In this document: positions 6,488-14,035 of the stretch, one piece after another
How the letters are laid out: each line of letters opens with the position of its first letter
Position numbering within the stretch: position 1 is the first letter of the stretch
Source: Bacteroidales bacterium UBA6248
GTDB lineage: Bacteria > Bacteroidota > Bacteroidia > Bacteroidales > Lentimicrobiaceae
Assembly (NCBI GenBank): GCA_002441345.1
Contig: DJVU01000014.1
Location: 1 to 14,977, forward strand
DNA length: 14,977 bases
Direction of reading: 5' to 3'
Position numbers and translations under genes: made by a program
Notes under the pieces: model-generated
The model's input: the letters and a program-made list of their open reading frames with translations, nothing else
Database searches by the model: none
What the model was told of the DNA's origin: nothing

Positions 6488-7665
6488 AACTTCTAATGCT
6501 TCTGCTGGCTGCACAACTGTTTATAGCCTGCAGCGACAAAGCCCTGCACAGACCCGGTTTGACTGACTGTACACTTGAGAACGATACACTCTGGCAAACC
6601 AGCTCCAATTCACAGCTTTACACATCAATACTTCAGAAATACACAAAACGAGGCATTCCCGGGATAACTTTACTGGTGAGCGACAGCAGCGGAATATTTA
6701 TTGGGTCCGAAGGTTATGCCGACCTAAATTCCCGTCTGCCGCTTCAGCCATGTCATATTTCGAACCTTCCTGGTGTAACTGATATGATGCTTGCCGTTAC
6801 AGCTTTAAGACTGATGGAAAAAGGTCTGATGGCGCCCAACGACCCGATCGGAAGATTTATCCCGGATGAATTGCTGAAAAAGCTCGACAACGGCACGGAG
6901 CAAATAAAAATCGAAAATCTTCTGAATCAAACATCGGGCTTTTTCGATGTTACGCGGAGCCGGGATTTCCAGCTGCACATCATGCAAAATCCGGTGCGAA
7001 CATGGTTCGCGGATGAATTGCTTGATTTTGCCGAAAACGAGGATGCCGCTTTTAAGTTCAGACCTGCCGACACCGCCGGATATTCCGCAACCAACAGCAT
7101 ACTTCTAAGTATAGCGGTTGCACAGGCTTCGCATATACCGCACGACCTCGCCATGCGCAGCGAGCTGTTTTCCCCGCTCAACATGAACAATACCAGGTAT
7201 TACTGGCACGATGCACTTCCGGCTTCGGGAGTAGTTCAGGGCTACGGAAATTTGAACGGCGATGGCGGACTTGAAAACATTTCACACTGGAATACCGGAT
7301 TCGGGAATGGTTTCAACGGCATTTATTCTGACATTTACGATGTATATCTTTTCGCTGATGCACTTTTTTCACGGAAAGTACTTTTGTCTCCGGCTTCGCT
7401 GGATAAGATGACTCAATTTCATAACGATACTATCGGTGGCAGACAGTATGGTTACGGATGCGTGCAGGAGTATTTTACTTTCGCCGGAGGCAGAACCCAT
7501 GCCTGGGGGATTGCCGGTGCCGACCCGGGCTATAGTTCCGGACTATATTATTTTCCCGCACAGGATGCCATTTTTATCTACATAATAAACACGGGATACG
7601 GTTTAACACAAGAAACCACTATCTCTCTCTTCCGCAATGCGGTTGCAGAGATCATCGGCCGTTAA
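6472..7665 (+). CDS. Beta-lactamase/PBP-fold lipoprotein lacking the catalytic motifs
   Basis: The 397-residue product starts with a lipoprotein signal (MSGFLKLLMLLLAAQLFIAC, Cys20). The body follows the serine beta-lactamase-like family (PF00144-type): ITLLVSDSSGIFIGSEGYAD, then LMEKGLMAPNDPIGRFIP, IENLLNQTSGF, FSPLNMNNT and ADPGYSSGLYYFP all align with family landmarks. The active-site motifs are changed. The SxxK position reads GVTD (101-104), the YxN position reads YSA (204-206), and the HxG position reads IAG (347-349). Without the serine nucleophile and the lysine base it should not hydrolyse substrates by the family mechanism. It is likely a membrane-anchored binding or structural protein, possibly of peptidoglycan or peptides. 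ATG at 6472 lies inside the upstream gene, with a 16-base overlap. A degraded paralogue is the alternative, but the frame is intact over its full length. Confidence 0.82.
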   Translation: MSGFLKLLMLLLAAQLFIACSDKALHRPGLTDCTLENDTLWQTSSNSQLYTSILQKYTKRGIPGITLLVSDSSGIFIGSEGYADLNSRLPLQPCHISNLPGVTDMMLAVTALRLMEKGLMAPNDPIGRFIPDELLKKLDNGTEQIKIENLLNQTSGFFDVTRSRDFQLHIMQNPVRTWFADELLDFAENEDAAFKFRPADTAGYSATNSILLSIAVAQASHIPHDLAMRSELFSPLNMNNTRYYWHDALPASGVVQGYGNLNGDGGLENISHWNTGFGNGFNGIYSDIYDVYLFADALFSRKVLLSPASLDKMTQFHNDTIGGRQYGYGCVQEYFTFAGGRTHAWGIAGADPGYSSGLYYFPAQDAIFIYIINTGYGLTQETTISLFRNAVAEIIGR

Positions 7666-7727
7666 CCGGTGATAAATCCATACATTGAATAGAAAGTTAA
7701 GATCTGCCAACCAGTTTTGCCAGACAA

Positions 7728-7760
7728 AAACAAGCCGCATCCCGTATATGGAATGCGGCT
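7728..7760 (-). terminator. Rho-independent terminator for the small minus-strand gene
   Basis: AGCCGCAT (7733-7740) and ATGCGGCT (7753-7760) form a perfect 8-bp stem with a 12-base loop. Read on the minus strand the stem is followed by TGTTTTTG, so it serves the gene at 7785-7988, whose stop lies about 25 bases upstream. It may also block readthrough from the lipoprotein gene ending at 7665. Confidence 0.65.
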
Positions 7761-7784
7761 GTTATCAATCAACACAAAAAAGGT

Positions 7785-7988
7785 TCAGTTGAGCAGCACA
7801 AAGCTGAAATTACCCGTTACAGGGTTTGGTACAGCAATCATGGCTTTAGAATAATTCAGCAGATTCCTGACCAGCGAATCATCCGGAGTATCATTCAGGG
7901 GGCTTGTCCTGATATTTTTTAGGGTGTACCCGCCTTCCTGCATCTTCAATTCGCTTTGTTTGTGATTAAGGGTAAAGTTATGGGCCAT
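7785..7988 (-). CDS. Small protein of unknown function (67 aa)
   Basis: The frame runs from ATG at 7988 and encodes a 67-residue soluble, mixed-charge protein without a signal peptide or transmembrane segment. It contains a helical-looking stretch DDSLVRNLLNYSKAMIAV and ends GNFSFVLLN. I do not recognise a family. That it is a real gene is suggested by its position alone between two clear minus-strand terminators, one ending the sigma factor unit upstream (8081-8110) and one shortly after its own stop (7733-7760). No strong promoter match is visible upstream; TAAATTGA (8015-8008) is an imperfect -7 candidate. Confidence 0.55.
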   Translation of the reverse strand: MAHNFTLNHKQSELKMQEGGYTLKNIRTSPLNDTPDDSLVRNLLNYSKAMIAVPNPVTGNFSFVLLN

Positions 7989-8080
7989 AGGCTGTTTTTG
8001 ATTTGTTTCAATTTACAGAATAGTAACGGGCCTGTAGTTTGATTATTATCAACAGCCGGGAATATTTTTTTTTAAAACAG

Positions 8081-8110
8081 AAAAAAACAGGAAAGCCAGA
8101 CGGTTCCCTG
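8081..8110 (-). terminator. Rho-independent terminator of the sigma factor gene
   Basis: On the minus strand CAGGGAA (8110-8104) pairs with TTCCTG (8093-8088), with one bulged G and a 10-base loop. It is followed directly by seven Ts (8087-8081). It lies about 22 bases after the stop of the sigma factor gene. Confidence 0.65.
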
Positions 8111-8131
8111 CTTCAGCCTTAAACAACTGCC

Positions 8132-8719
8132 TTACACGGATAGTGAAATTTCATTTTTCTCGATCAGTTTCCTCAAATTGATCAGTGCATAGCGCATCCG
8201 GCCCAGAGCCGTATTGATACTTACCTCGGTCTGCTCCGCAATATCTTTAAAACTCATGTCGGCATAATGCCGCATAATTAAAACATCACGCTGCTCCGGC
8301 GGCAAAAAATCGATGAGAGCCCGAACATCCTGATGAATCTGTTCGGTTATCATGCGTTCCTCCACCGACTCATCGTAAACCTTAATGTTATCGAGGATGT
8401 TATACTCATCGTTCTGGCTGTCGACCATCGGAATCCGGCGGATTTTTCGGAAATGATCTATTACAAGATTGTGGGCAATTCGCATAACCCACTGGATAAA
8501 CTTACCCTCTTCCTTGTAACTCCCTGATTTTAGTGTATTAATAACCTTGATAAAGGTATCCTGGAATATATCATCGGCATGTTGTTTATCTTTAACAACC
8601 ATAATGATATACGAATAAACCTTTGTCTTATGACGGTGAATGAGCTGTTCCAGACAAGATTCATTACCAGATAAATACCTGTTAATCAGCTCTTGATCGC
8701 TAATTGACTGGGCATACAT
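8132..8719 (-). CDS. ECF-type RNA polymerase sigma factor (sigma-70 family)
   Basis: The 195-residue protein has the two ECF sigma domains. Region 2 includes LEQLIHRHKTKVYSYI, DDIFQDTFIKVI (the region that contacts core polymerase and the -10 DNA) and WVMRIAHNLVIDHFRK. Region 4 is a helix-turn-helix: LPPEQRDVLIMRHYADMSFKDIAEQTEVSINTALGRMRYALINLRK. The SINTALGRMRYALINLRK end is characteristic of a sigma factor widely conserved in Bacteroidetes. No anti-sigma gene lies beside it, unlike the FecI/FecR-type pairs of this phylum, so control is probably not by a linked anti-sigma. An uncommonly good Shine-Dalgarno sequence precedes the ATG at 8719. It is divergent from uvrA and forms a single-gene unit ended by the hairpin at 8081-8110. 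Confidence 0.92.
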   Translation of the reverse strand: MYAQSISDQELINRYLSGNESCLEQLIHRHKTKVYSYIIMVVKDKQHADDIFQDTFIKVINTLKSGSYKEEGKFIQWVMRIAHNLVIDHFRKIRRIPMVDSQNDEYNILDNIKVYDESVEERMITEQIHQDVRALIDFLPPEQRDVLIMRHYADMSFKDIAEQTEVSINTALGRMRYALINLRKLIEKNEISLSV

Positions 8720-8723
8720 AACG

Positions 8724-8729
8724 CCTCCT
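8724..8729 (-). promoter_or_regulatory. Strong Shine-Dalgarno sequence of the sigma factor gene
   Basis: The minus strand reads AGGAGG four bases before the ATG at 8719, which supports that start. The other genes here lack such a sequence, as is usual in Bacteroidetes. A second AGGAGG on the same strand lies at 8776-8771 with no start codon at suitable distance. Confidence 0.6.
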
Positions 8730-8834
8730 TATGTTAGTAAATGAAAGCGTAAATGTTTATCCGATAAGTTCCTCCTGTATATTTTGGTGAAAAAAAATAA
8801 TGAACAGCCAGCGGGTTGTTGCCCTTAGGAAGCA

Positions 8835-8866
8835 CAAATATACACTAAATGAAATTATAAAATCAA
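8835..8866 (-). promoter_or_regulatory. Putative promoter of the sigma factor gene
   Basis: The minus strand has TTG (8866-8864), a 21-base spacer and TATATTTG (8842-8835), a perfect -7 element at the expected distance. The implied leader is about 110 bases, long for this window. Confidence 0.55.
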
Positions 8867-8886
8867 GTCCCCGCACGAATTTTATC

Positions 8887-8894
8887 TAATTTTG
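8887..8894 (+). promoter_or_regulatory. Putative -7 element of uvrA
   Basis: TAATTTTG matches TAnnTTTG exactly and lies 23 bases upstream of the uvrA ATG, implying a leader of roughly 15 bases. No clear -33 TTTG is seen. Confidence 0.45.
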
Positions 8895-8917
8895 CTGTCT
8901 GAAGTGCCAACTATTCT

Positions 8918-11758
8918 ATGAATTCTGTCAATAAAACCTCAGTTACCCCTGATACACACATCCTGATAAAAGGGGCGAAAGTTCATAATCTCAAAAACAT
9001 CTCTCTTGCGATTCCGCGCAACCGCTTTGTTGTGATTACCGGCCTCTCAGGATCAGGTAAATCTTCTCTTGCCTTCGACACCCTGTATGCCGAAGGTCAG
9101 CGCCGTTATGTGGAAAGCCTCAGTGCTTACGCCCGACAGTTCCTGGGACGCATGAGCAAGCCGGAAGTTGAGTACATAAAAGGGATCGCCCCCGCAATAG
9201 CCATAGAACAAAAGGTTAATTCCAGAAACCCGCGTTCAACCGTTGGCACATCAACCGAAATATACGAATACATCAAGCTGCTGTTTGCCCGTATTGGTAA
9301 AACCTATTCACCCGTTTCGGGAAAACTTGTAAAACGCGATACGGTAACCGACGTATGCGATTTTCTTTTGTCGCAACCCGAGGATACACGGGTGAGCATA
9401 CTTTGCCCCCTGGTTCTTAAACATAACCGCACATTGGAAACCCAGCTTGGAATTCTCCTTCAACAGGGCTTCAGCAGGGTAAAATTCAATGGAACGTATT
9501 CGCGAATAGAAGAAGTACTCTCTAACACACCCGACACATCCCTTGAATTCAGCCTTGTTGTCGACAGGGTATCCATTCATAAAGAAGATGAAGACCTGAA
9601 GCAACGACTCGCCGATTCGGTTCAAACAGCTTACTACGAAGGTAACGGCGAATGCATTTGCGAACTGGACTATAACGGAACCATCCGAAAAGAAGTATTC
9701 TCAAGCCGTTTTGAAGCCGACGGAATAATCTTCGAAGAACCGGGCACAAACCTGTTCAGCTTTAACAATCCTTACGGAGCCTGCAAAACCTGCGAGGGAT
9801 TCGGAAGTATCATCGGCATCGACGAAGATCTTGTAATTCCGAATAAAAGTCTCTCCGTATATGAAGATGCAATCGCGTGCTGGAAAGGAGAAAAACTCAG
9901 CGAATGGAAAGATGAACTGGTAAAAAACGCTTATAAATTCGACTTCCCGGTACATAAGCCATGGTATGAACTTACTCCGGCGCAACGCAGGCTCGTGTGG
10001 GAAGGAAATAAGCATTTTCAGGGACTTCATGCTTTCTTCAGGTTTGTAGAACAACAGACGTATAAAATTCAGTACCGTGTCCTGCTTTCGCGTTATCGCG
10101 GAAAAACAATTTGTCCCGACTGCAGCGGAACACGCCTTCGAAGCGATGCCAATTACGTAAAAGTTCAGGGCAAAAGCATCAGTGAAGTTGTTTTGATGCC
10201 TGTTTCAGGTGCTCTCGATTTCTTTACAAATCTGGAATTGCAGGATTTTGAACGCAATGTCTCCGCCCGGTTGCTCCTGGAAATTACCAACCGTCTGAGA
10301 TTTCTCGACGATGTGGGCCTGGGTTATCTTACCCTAAACCGACTTTCATCATCCCTCTCGGGAGGCGAATCGCAACGCATTAATTTAGCTACTTCTCTGG
10401 GCAGCAGCCTGGTAGGATCAATGTACATTCTTGATGAACCCAGCATCGGACTTCATTCCCGCGACACAAACCGTTTGCTCCGGGTGCTGAGGGAACTCAA
10501 TCAACTTGGTAATTCCGTTATCGTGGTCGAGCACGACGAAGAAATCATGCGTGCTGCCGATCACCTTATTGATATTGGCCCTGAAGCCGGAGAAAATGGA
10601 GGTCGTATTATGTTCGAAGGAAACTTCGGGCAATTGGTTGAAGCTAAAGACAGCCTTACAGCACAATATCTTACCAATAAACTGAAAATTCCCGTTCCTG
10701 TCGTGAGACGGAAATGGCGCGACAGCATACAACTTTTCGGAGTACGCGAAAACAACCTTCAGGGTATTGATGTGAAATTCCCGCTGAATGTGCTGGTGGC
10801 TGTTACCGGAGTAAGCGGTTCGGGAAAGACATCCCTTGTAAAACGGGTTTTGTATCCCGTACTAAAAAAAATGTACGGAGGCTTCGGTGAACGCACCGGA
10901 TTATACGACCGCCTGGAAGGAAACTACATCCGGATCAGCGAAGTGGAGATGGTCGACCAGAACCCGATCGGCCGCTCTTCGCGCTCAAATCCTGCTACGT
11001 ACGTGAAAGCTTACGACGATATCAGAGGCCTCTTTTCCGACCAGCCCCTGGCTAAAACCCGGGGCTATAAACCCGGATTTTTCTCCTTTAACATCGAAGG
11101 TGGCCGCTGTGAAGAATGTGAAGGCGAAGGCGTGGTTGAAATCGGGATGCAGTTTATGGCCGACATCCACCTCACCTGCGAGAGCTGTAAGGGCAAGCGG
11201 TTTAAAGAAGAAGTACTGGAAGTAACTTACGAAGGACACAGCATCTCAGATATCCTCGATCTAACTATCGATCAGGCAATTGCACTTTTCGAAAAAAATG
11301 CGCGCGGAAACAATATCGAAAACCGCATTCTTCAAAAGCTGAGACCACTGGCAGAAACCGGACTCGGGTACCTCAGAATGGGGCAATCATCCGATACACT
11401 CAGCGGAGGTGAAGCCCAACGTATTAAACTGGCCAGCTTCCTTATCAAAGGCAGCTCCGAAGCTCCAACCCTGTTTATCTTTGATGAACCCACAACCGGA
11501 CTGCATTTCCACGACATCAGCAAACTGCTGGCTTCGTTTAATGCACTTATTGCAAAAGGACACAGCATCATCGTGATCGAGCATAACCTGGATGTGATTA
11601 AATGTGCCGACTGGGTAATAGATCTTGGACCGGAAGGCGGAGAAGAAGGCGGAAAACTCGTATTTGCCGGATTACCGGAAGACCTCGTTAAGGAAAAAAA
11701 CTCCCATACCGGAAAGTATCTCGCCGGCAAACTCAGCAGAGAGACTGAGAACTCCTGA
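8918..11758 (+). CDS. uvrA: Excinuclease ABC subunit A (UvrA)
   Basis: This 946-residue protein is the DNA-damage recognition ATPase of nucleotide excision repair, which loads UvrB on lesions. Both ABC modules are complete: Walker A GLSGSGKS (42-49) and GVSGSGKT (631-638), signatures SGGESQR (481-487) and SGGEAQR (829-835), and Walker B LDEPSIGLH (from 505) and FDEPTTGLH (from 855). The C-terminal zinc finger is intact as CX2C-X19-CX2C (Cys731, 734, 754, 757). Family landmarks such as FDTLYAEGQRRYVESLSAYARQFL and NPRSTVGTSTEIYEY are present. The first zinc module of E. coli UvrA is incomplete: where FxCPxCGxSFEE is expected the sequence reads FEADGIIFEE, and only the later CKTC and CPDC pairs remain; I recall this as common in Bacteroidetes UvrA. 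It is a single-gene unit divergent from the sigma factor; neither uvrB nor uvrC is nearby. Confidence 0.97.
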   Translation: MNSVNKTSVTPDTHILIKGAKVHNLKNISLAIPRNRFVVITGLSGSGKSSLAFDTLYAEGQRRYVESLSAYARQFLGRMSKPEVEYIKGIAPAIAIEQKVNSRNPRSTVGTSTEIYEYIKLLFARIGKTYSPVSGKLVKRDTVTDVCDFLLSQPEDTRVSILCPLVLKHNRTLETQLGILLQQGFSRVKFNGTYSRIEEVLSNTPDTSLEFSLVVDRVSIHKEDEDLKQRLADSVQTAYYEGNGECICELDYNGTIRKEVFSSRFEADGIIFEEPGTNLFSFNNPYGACKTCEGFGSIIGIDEDLVIPNKSLSVYEDAIACWKGEKLSEWKDELVKNAYKFDFPVHKPWYELTPAQRRLVWEGNKHFQGLHAFFRFVEQQTYKIQYRVLLSRYRGKTICPDCSGTRLRSDANYVKVQGKSISEVVLMPVSGALDFFTNLELQDFERNVSARLLLEITNRLRFLDDVGLGYLTLNRLSSSLSGGESQRINLATSLGSSLVGSMYILDEPSIGLHSRDTNRLLRVLRELNQLGNSVIVVEHDEEIMRAADHLIDIGPEAGENGGRIMFEGNFGQLVEAKDSLTAQYLTNKLKIPVPVVRRKWRDSIQLFGVRENNLQGIDVKFPLNVLVAVTGVSGSGKTSLVKRVLYPVLKKMYGGFGERTGLYDRLEGNYIRISEVEMVDQNPIGRSSRSNPATYVKAYDDIRGLFSDQPLAKTRGYKPGFFSFNIEGGRCEECEGEGVVEIGMQFMADIHLTCESCKGKRFKEEVLEVTYEGHSISDILDLTIDQAIALFEKNARGNNIENRILQKLRPLAETGLGYLRMGQSSDTLSGGEAQRIKLASFLIKGSSEAPTLFIFDEPTTGLHFHDISKLLASFNALIAKGHSIIVIEHNLDVIKCADWVIDLGPEGGEEGGKLVFAGLPEDLVKEKNSHTGKYLAGKLSRETENS

Positions 11759-11830
11759 CAAAGCAGTCATACAGGCGAATTCCGGCTGCAAAACATAACT
11801 TTTTGCCCTTTGCAGTATAAAACACCGCAG

Positions 11831-11860
11831 CTGCGAAGGCAACAAATGCAGTTTTTTTTT
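11831..11860 (+). terminator. Possible terminator after uvrA
   Basis: A run of nine Ts (11852-11860) follows GCAG (11848-11851), which can pair with CTGC at 11831-11834, but the stem is only 4 bp. An additional inverted repeat CTGCAAA/TTTGCAG lies at 11786-11792 and 11809-11815, and a palindrome CGCAGCTGCG at 11826-11835. The T-run supports termination here, while the exact hairpin is uncertain. Confidence 0.35.
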
Positions 11861-11954
11861 GCCGATTACGAATAATATGGCTCAAATGCCCGTTACATTT
11901 GGCAATTTCGGGTATAAACTCCTGACACTTTACTTTTTTTTGACCGGGATGTGT

Positions 11955-11962
11955 TAACTTTG
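11955..11962 (+). promoter_or_regulatory. Putative -7 element of the hybrid kinase gene
   Basis: TAACTTTG is a perfect TAnnTTTG element 91 bases before the ATG at 12054. TTTA at 11929-11932, 22 bases upstream, is a partial -33 match. A second perfect match, TACATTTG, lies at 11894-11901. The implied leader of about 85 bases contains a small hairpin, CGTTT/AAACG, around 11999-12013. Confidence 0.4.
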
Positions 11963-12053
11963 ACTACTAAAAATAAATATCCTTAACTTAGAGCTTTCGT
12001 TTCCCGTAAACGGATAAGATAAGTACCAGGTTGTAGCACTTCAACTCAAATAC

Positions 12054-13754
12054 ATGGAAAACAACCCCTTACAAGCCGACTCCCTAAAAATTATTCAGCA
12101 GTTGCGCGAAGAGAACAGGAGACTCGAAGACGAACTGAAACATCTTGGATACCTGAAAAAACAGGAACAGGATCTGATTCAGGCAAAGGAAGATGCTGAA
12201 CGGGAAAACCGGATGAAATCGGACTTCCTGGCTATGATGAGCCATGAAATCCGCACTCCCATGAACGGAGTAATCGGTATGACCAGCCTGCTGCTTGACA
12301 CCAACCTTACGGTTGAGCAAAAAAATTTCGTTGAAACTCTCCGGATTAGTGCCGATAATCTTATGACCATCATCAACGACATCCTTGACTTCTCGAAAAT
12401 TGAATCGGGCAAGATGACGCTTGAAGAGGCACCGTTTGAACTGCGAAACTGTATTGAAGATGCGCTTGATCTGTTTGCACAGAAAGCCATCGAGCGAGGC
12501 ATTGACCTTCTGTACCTCATTCAGCCCGATGTTTCGCCATTCCTTATCGGCGATATCACCCGCCTGAGACAAATTCTGATCAACCTGATAAACAATGCCA
12601 TCAAGTTTACCGAAGAGGGCGAAGTATTTATCTCCATAGAAAAAATGAGGGATGAAGACGGATACCAGATCCTGCAGTTTTCCGTCCGCGACAGCGGAAT
12701 AGGAATTCCGAAGGAAAAACTGCCAATCCTTTTCGACGCTTTTACACAAGCCGACTCAACCACCACCCGCCGTTACGGCGGAACCGGACTTGGACTTGCC
12801 ATTGCCAAACATCTGGTTGAAATGATGGACGGTAAAATATGGGTTGAAAGCGAAGTTGGGAAAGGTTCGACCTTCTTCTTTACCGCCAGGATGAGAACAT
12901 CCGGAATCGGGAAAACAAAGTTGTATGTCAGAGGCCAGATCCCGGAACTAAAAAACAGCCGGGTTCTGATCGTTGATGACAATGAAACCAACAGGCACAT
13001 CTTTACTCTTCAGTTTGAATCCTGGGGAATGCTGCCCTTTACCGCGAAATCGGGGCAGGAAGCACTGACAGTTATTGAAGACGAGGAAGAACCTTTCGAC
13101 CTGGCAGTCATCGACATGCAAATGCCTTCCATGGACGGACTTGAGCTTGGCAGAGCAATCAAAAATCTCCCTTTCAAAGGCGATATCCCATTGATTATGT
13201 TAACTTCTCTTGGAAAAATTAATAAACTGCCAACCGATGTTTTTGATGCCCAGCTTTCGAAGCCCATTAAACTGGCTGAACTTTTTGAAGAAGTACTAAG
13301 GGTCATTGCCGAATCACGCAACCGCCGGAGCAACCTGGCCGATCACAACATCGATAAAAACCTGGCCGCCAAACTTCCGATGCGCATTCTTCTTGCAGAA
13401 GACAATATTACCAATCAGGATCTGGTCATTACCCTGCTTAGCAAAATGGGTTATAAAATCGATGCCGTGGAAAACGGACGAAAAGTTCTTGAAATGATGG
13501 AACGCAAAAAATACGACATCATACTTATGGACATCCAGATGCCTGTTATGAATGGCATGGAAGCCACTAAAGCCATCTGCGAAAAATACCCCGAATCCGA
13601 GCGACCGAAAATAATTGCCATAACAGCAAATGCTATGCCCGGCGATCGCGAACGGTACCTTGCAACCGGCATGGTCGACTACCTTCCCAAACCTATTAAA
13701 TTCAAGGATGTTCAGGCTGTGCTCATTAAGTGGGGCAAGAAAAAAGTTAACTAA
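12054..13754 (+). CDS. Soluble hybrid sensor histidine kinase with two receiver domains
   Basis: The 566-residue protein has no signal peptide, transmembrane segment or recognisable PAS/GAF sensor. It begins with a charged probable coiled coil (about 8-55), then a HisKA domain with MMSHEIRTPMNGVIGM (phosphorylated His64). The ATPase domain has N-box INLINNAIKF (Asn181), DSGIGIP (213-219) and GGTGLGLAIA (242-251). Two receiver domains follow. The first is about 302-415 (DD308-309, phospho-acceptor Asp354 in VIDMQMP, Lys403 in SKP). The second is about 443-562 (ED449-450, Asp493 in LMDIQMP, Lys546 in PKP). All acceptor residues are present in both. No HPt or output domain is fused, so phosphate must pass to a separate protein or the protein must act through contacts. 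The N-terminal coiled coil may dock it on a partner sensor. No response regulator is adjacent. Its strong terminator is at 13758. Confidence 0.93.
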   Translation: MENNPLQADSLKIIQQLREENRRLEDELKHLGYLKKQEQDLIQAKEDAERENRMKSDFLAMMSHEIRTPMNGVIGMTSLLLDTNLTVEQKNFVETLRISADNLMTIINDILDFSKIESGKMTLEEAPFELRNCIEDALDLFAQKAIERGIDLLYLIQPDVSPFLIGDITRLRQILINLINNAIKFTEEGEVFISIEKMRDEDGYQILQFSVRDSGIGIPKEKLPILFDAFTQADSTTTRRYGGTGLGLAIAKHLVEMMDGKIWVESEVGKGSTFFFTARMRTSGIGKTKLYVRGQIPELKNSRVLIVDDNETNRHIFTLQFESWGMLPFTAKSGQEALTVIEDEEEPFDLAVIDMQMPSMDGLELGRAIKNLPFKGDIPLIMLTSLGKINKLPTDVFDAQLSKPIKLAELFEEVLRVIAESRNRRSNLADHNIDKNLAAKLPMRILLAEDNITNQDLVITLLSKMGYKIDAVENGRKVLEMMERKKYDIILMDIQMPVMNGMEATKAICEKYPESERPKIIAITANAMPGDRERYLATGMVDYLPKPIKFKDVQAVLIKWGKKKVN

Positions 13755-13757
13755 ACG

Positions 13758-13785
13758 AAAGTCCGGGAAACCGGACTTTTTTTTT
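13758..13785 (+). terminator. Strong Rho-independent terminator of the hybrid kinase gene
   Basis: AAAGTCCGG and CCGGACTTT pair around a GAAA tetraloop and run straight into a nine-T tract. It starts 3 bases after the stop codon. Confidence 0.9.
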
Positions 13786-13826
13786 ACCGAACCTGCAACC
13801 TTTTCAATAACGGTTTCCGGTTATGA

Positions 13827-13853
13827 AGATCAAAAACACCGCATGTTTGATCT
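13827..13853. repeat. 8-bp perfect inverted repeat in the kinase-Gre intergenic region
   Basis: AGATCAAA (13827-13834) and TTTGATCT (13846-13853) are exact inverted copies with an 11-base spacer. No T-tract follows, so it does not look like a terminator. It could be an operator or part of a structured RNA. No open frame of note covers it. Confidence 0.4.
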
Positions 13854-13928
13854 CCGATAAATTACGGATGCAATTACGAAGATGTCATCATCCTGAACCG
13901 AAATGTTTATCAAGACCTTAAGCAGCGC

Positions 13929-13944
13929 TGTAACTTCCGTTACA
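13929..13944. repeat. Short hairpin, 6-bp stem with tetraloop
   Basis: TGTAAC and GTTACA flank TTCC. The hairpin lies about 50 bases upstream of the putative -7 element at 13992 and could be a protein-binding site or chance. Confidence 0.25.
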
Positions 13945-13991
13945 CGGGCAAATTTTACTTGCTAATACAGCCTCTTTTTCAGATGGATTGC

Positions 13992-13999
13992 TAATTTTG
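13992..13999 (+). promoter_or_regulatory. Putative -7 element of the Gre-family gene
   Basis: TAATTTTG matches TAnnTTTG exactly, 80 bases before the ATG at 14079, giving an estimated leader of about 75 bases that includes the hairpin at 14040-14062. No convincing -33 element is seen. Confidence 0.4.
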
Positions 14000-14035
14000 T
14001 TAAGAATTGAAATCTTATTTTAAGCAAAAGAACGA

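Noticed and set aside
6472..7665. Annotation of the lipoprotein as an active beta-lactamase or esterase and hence a resistance gene
   Set aside because: The serine, lysine, YxN asparagine and HxG histidine positions are all substituted, so the family mechanism is not available.
10418..10732. Minus-strand frames inside uvrA
   Set aside because: All are antisense to conserved UvrA motifs, without starts, domains or context that would support a gene.
12084..12749. Open minus-strand frame of 221 codons inside the hybrid kinase gene
   Set aside because: It lies wholly antisense to well-conserved kinase domains, has no recognisable domain, and its composition is what the reverse of the kinase codons gives.
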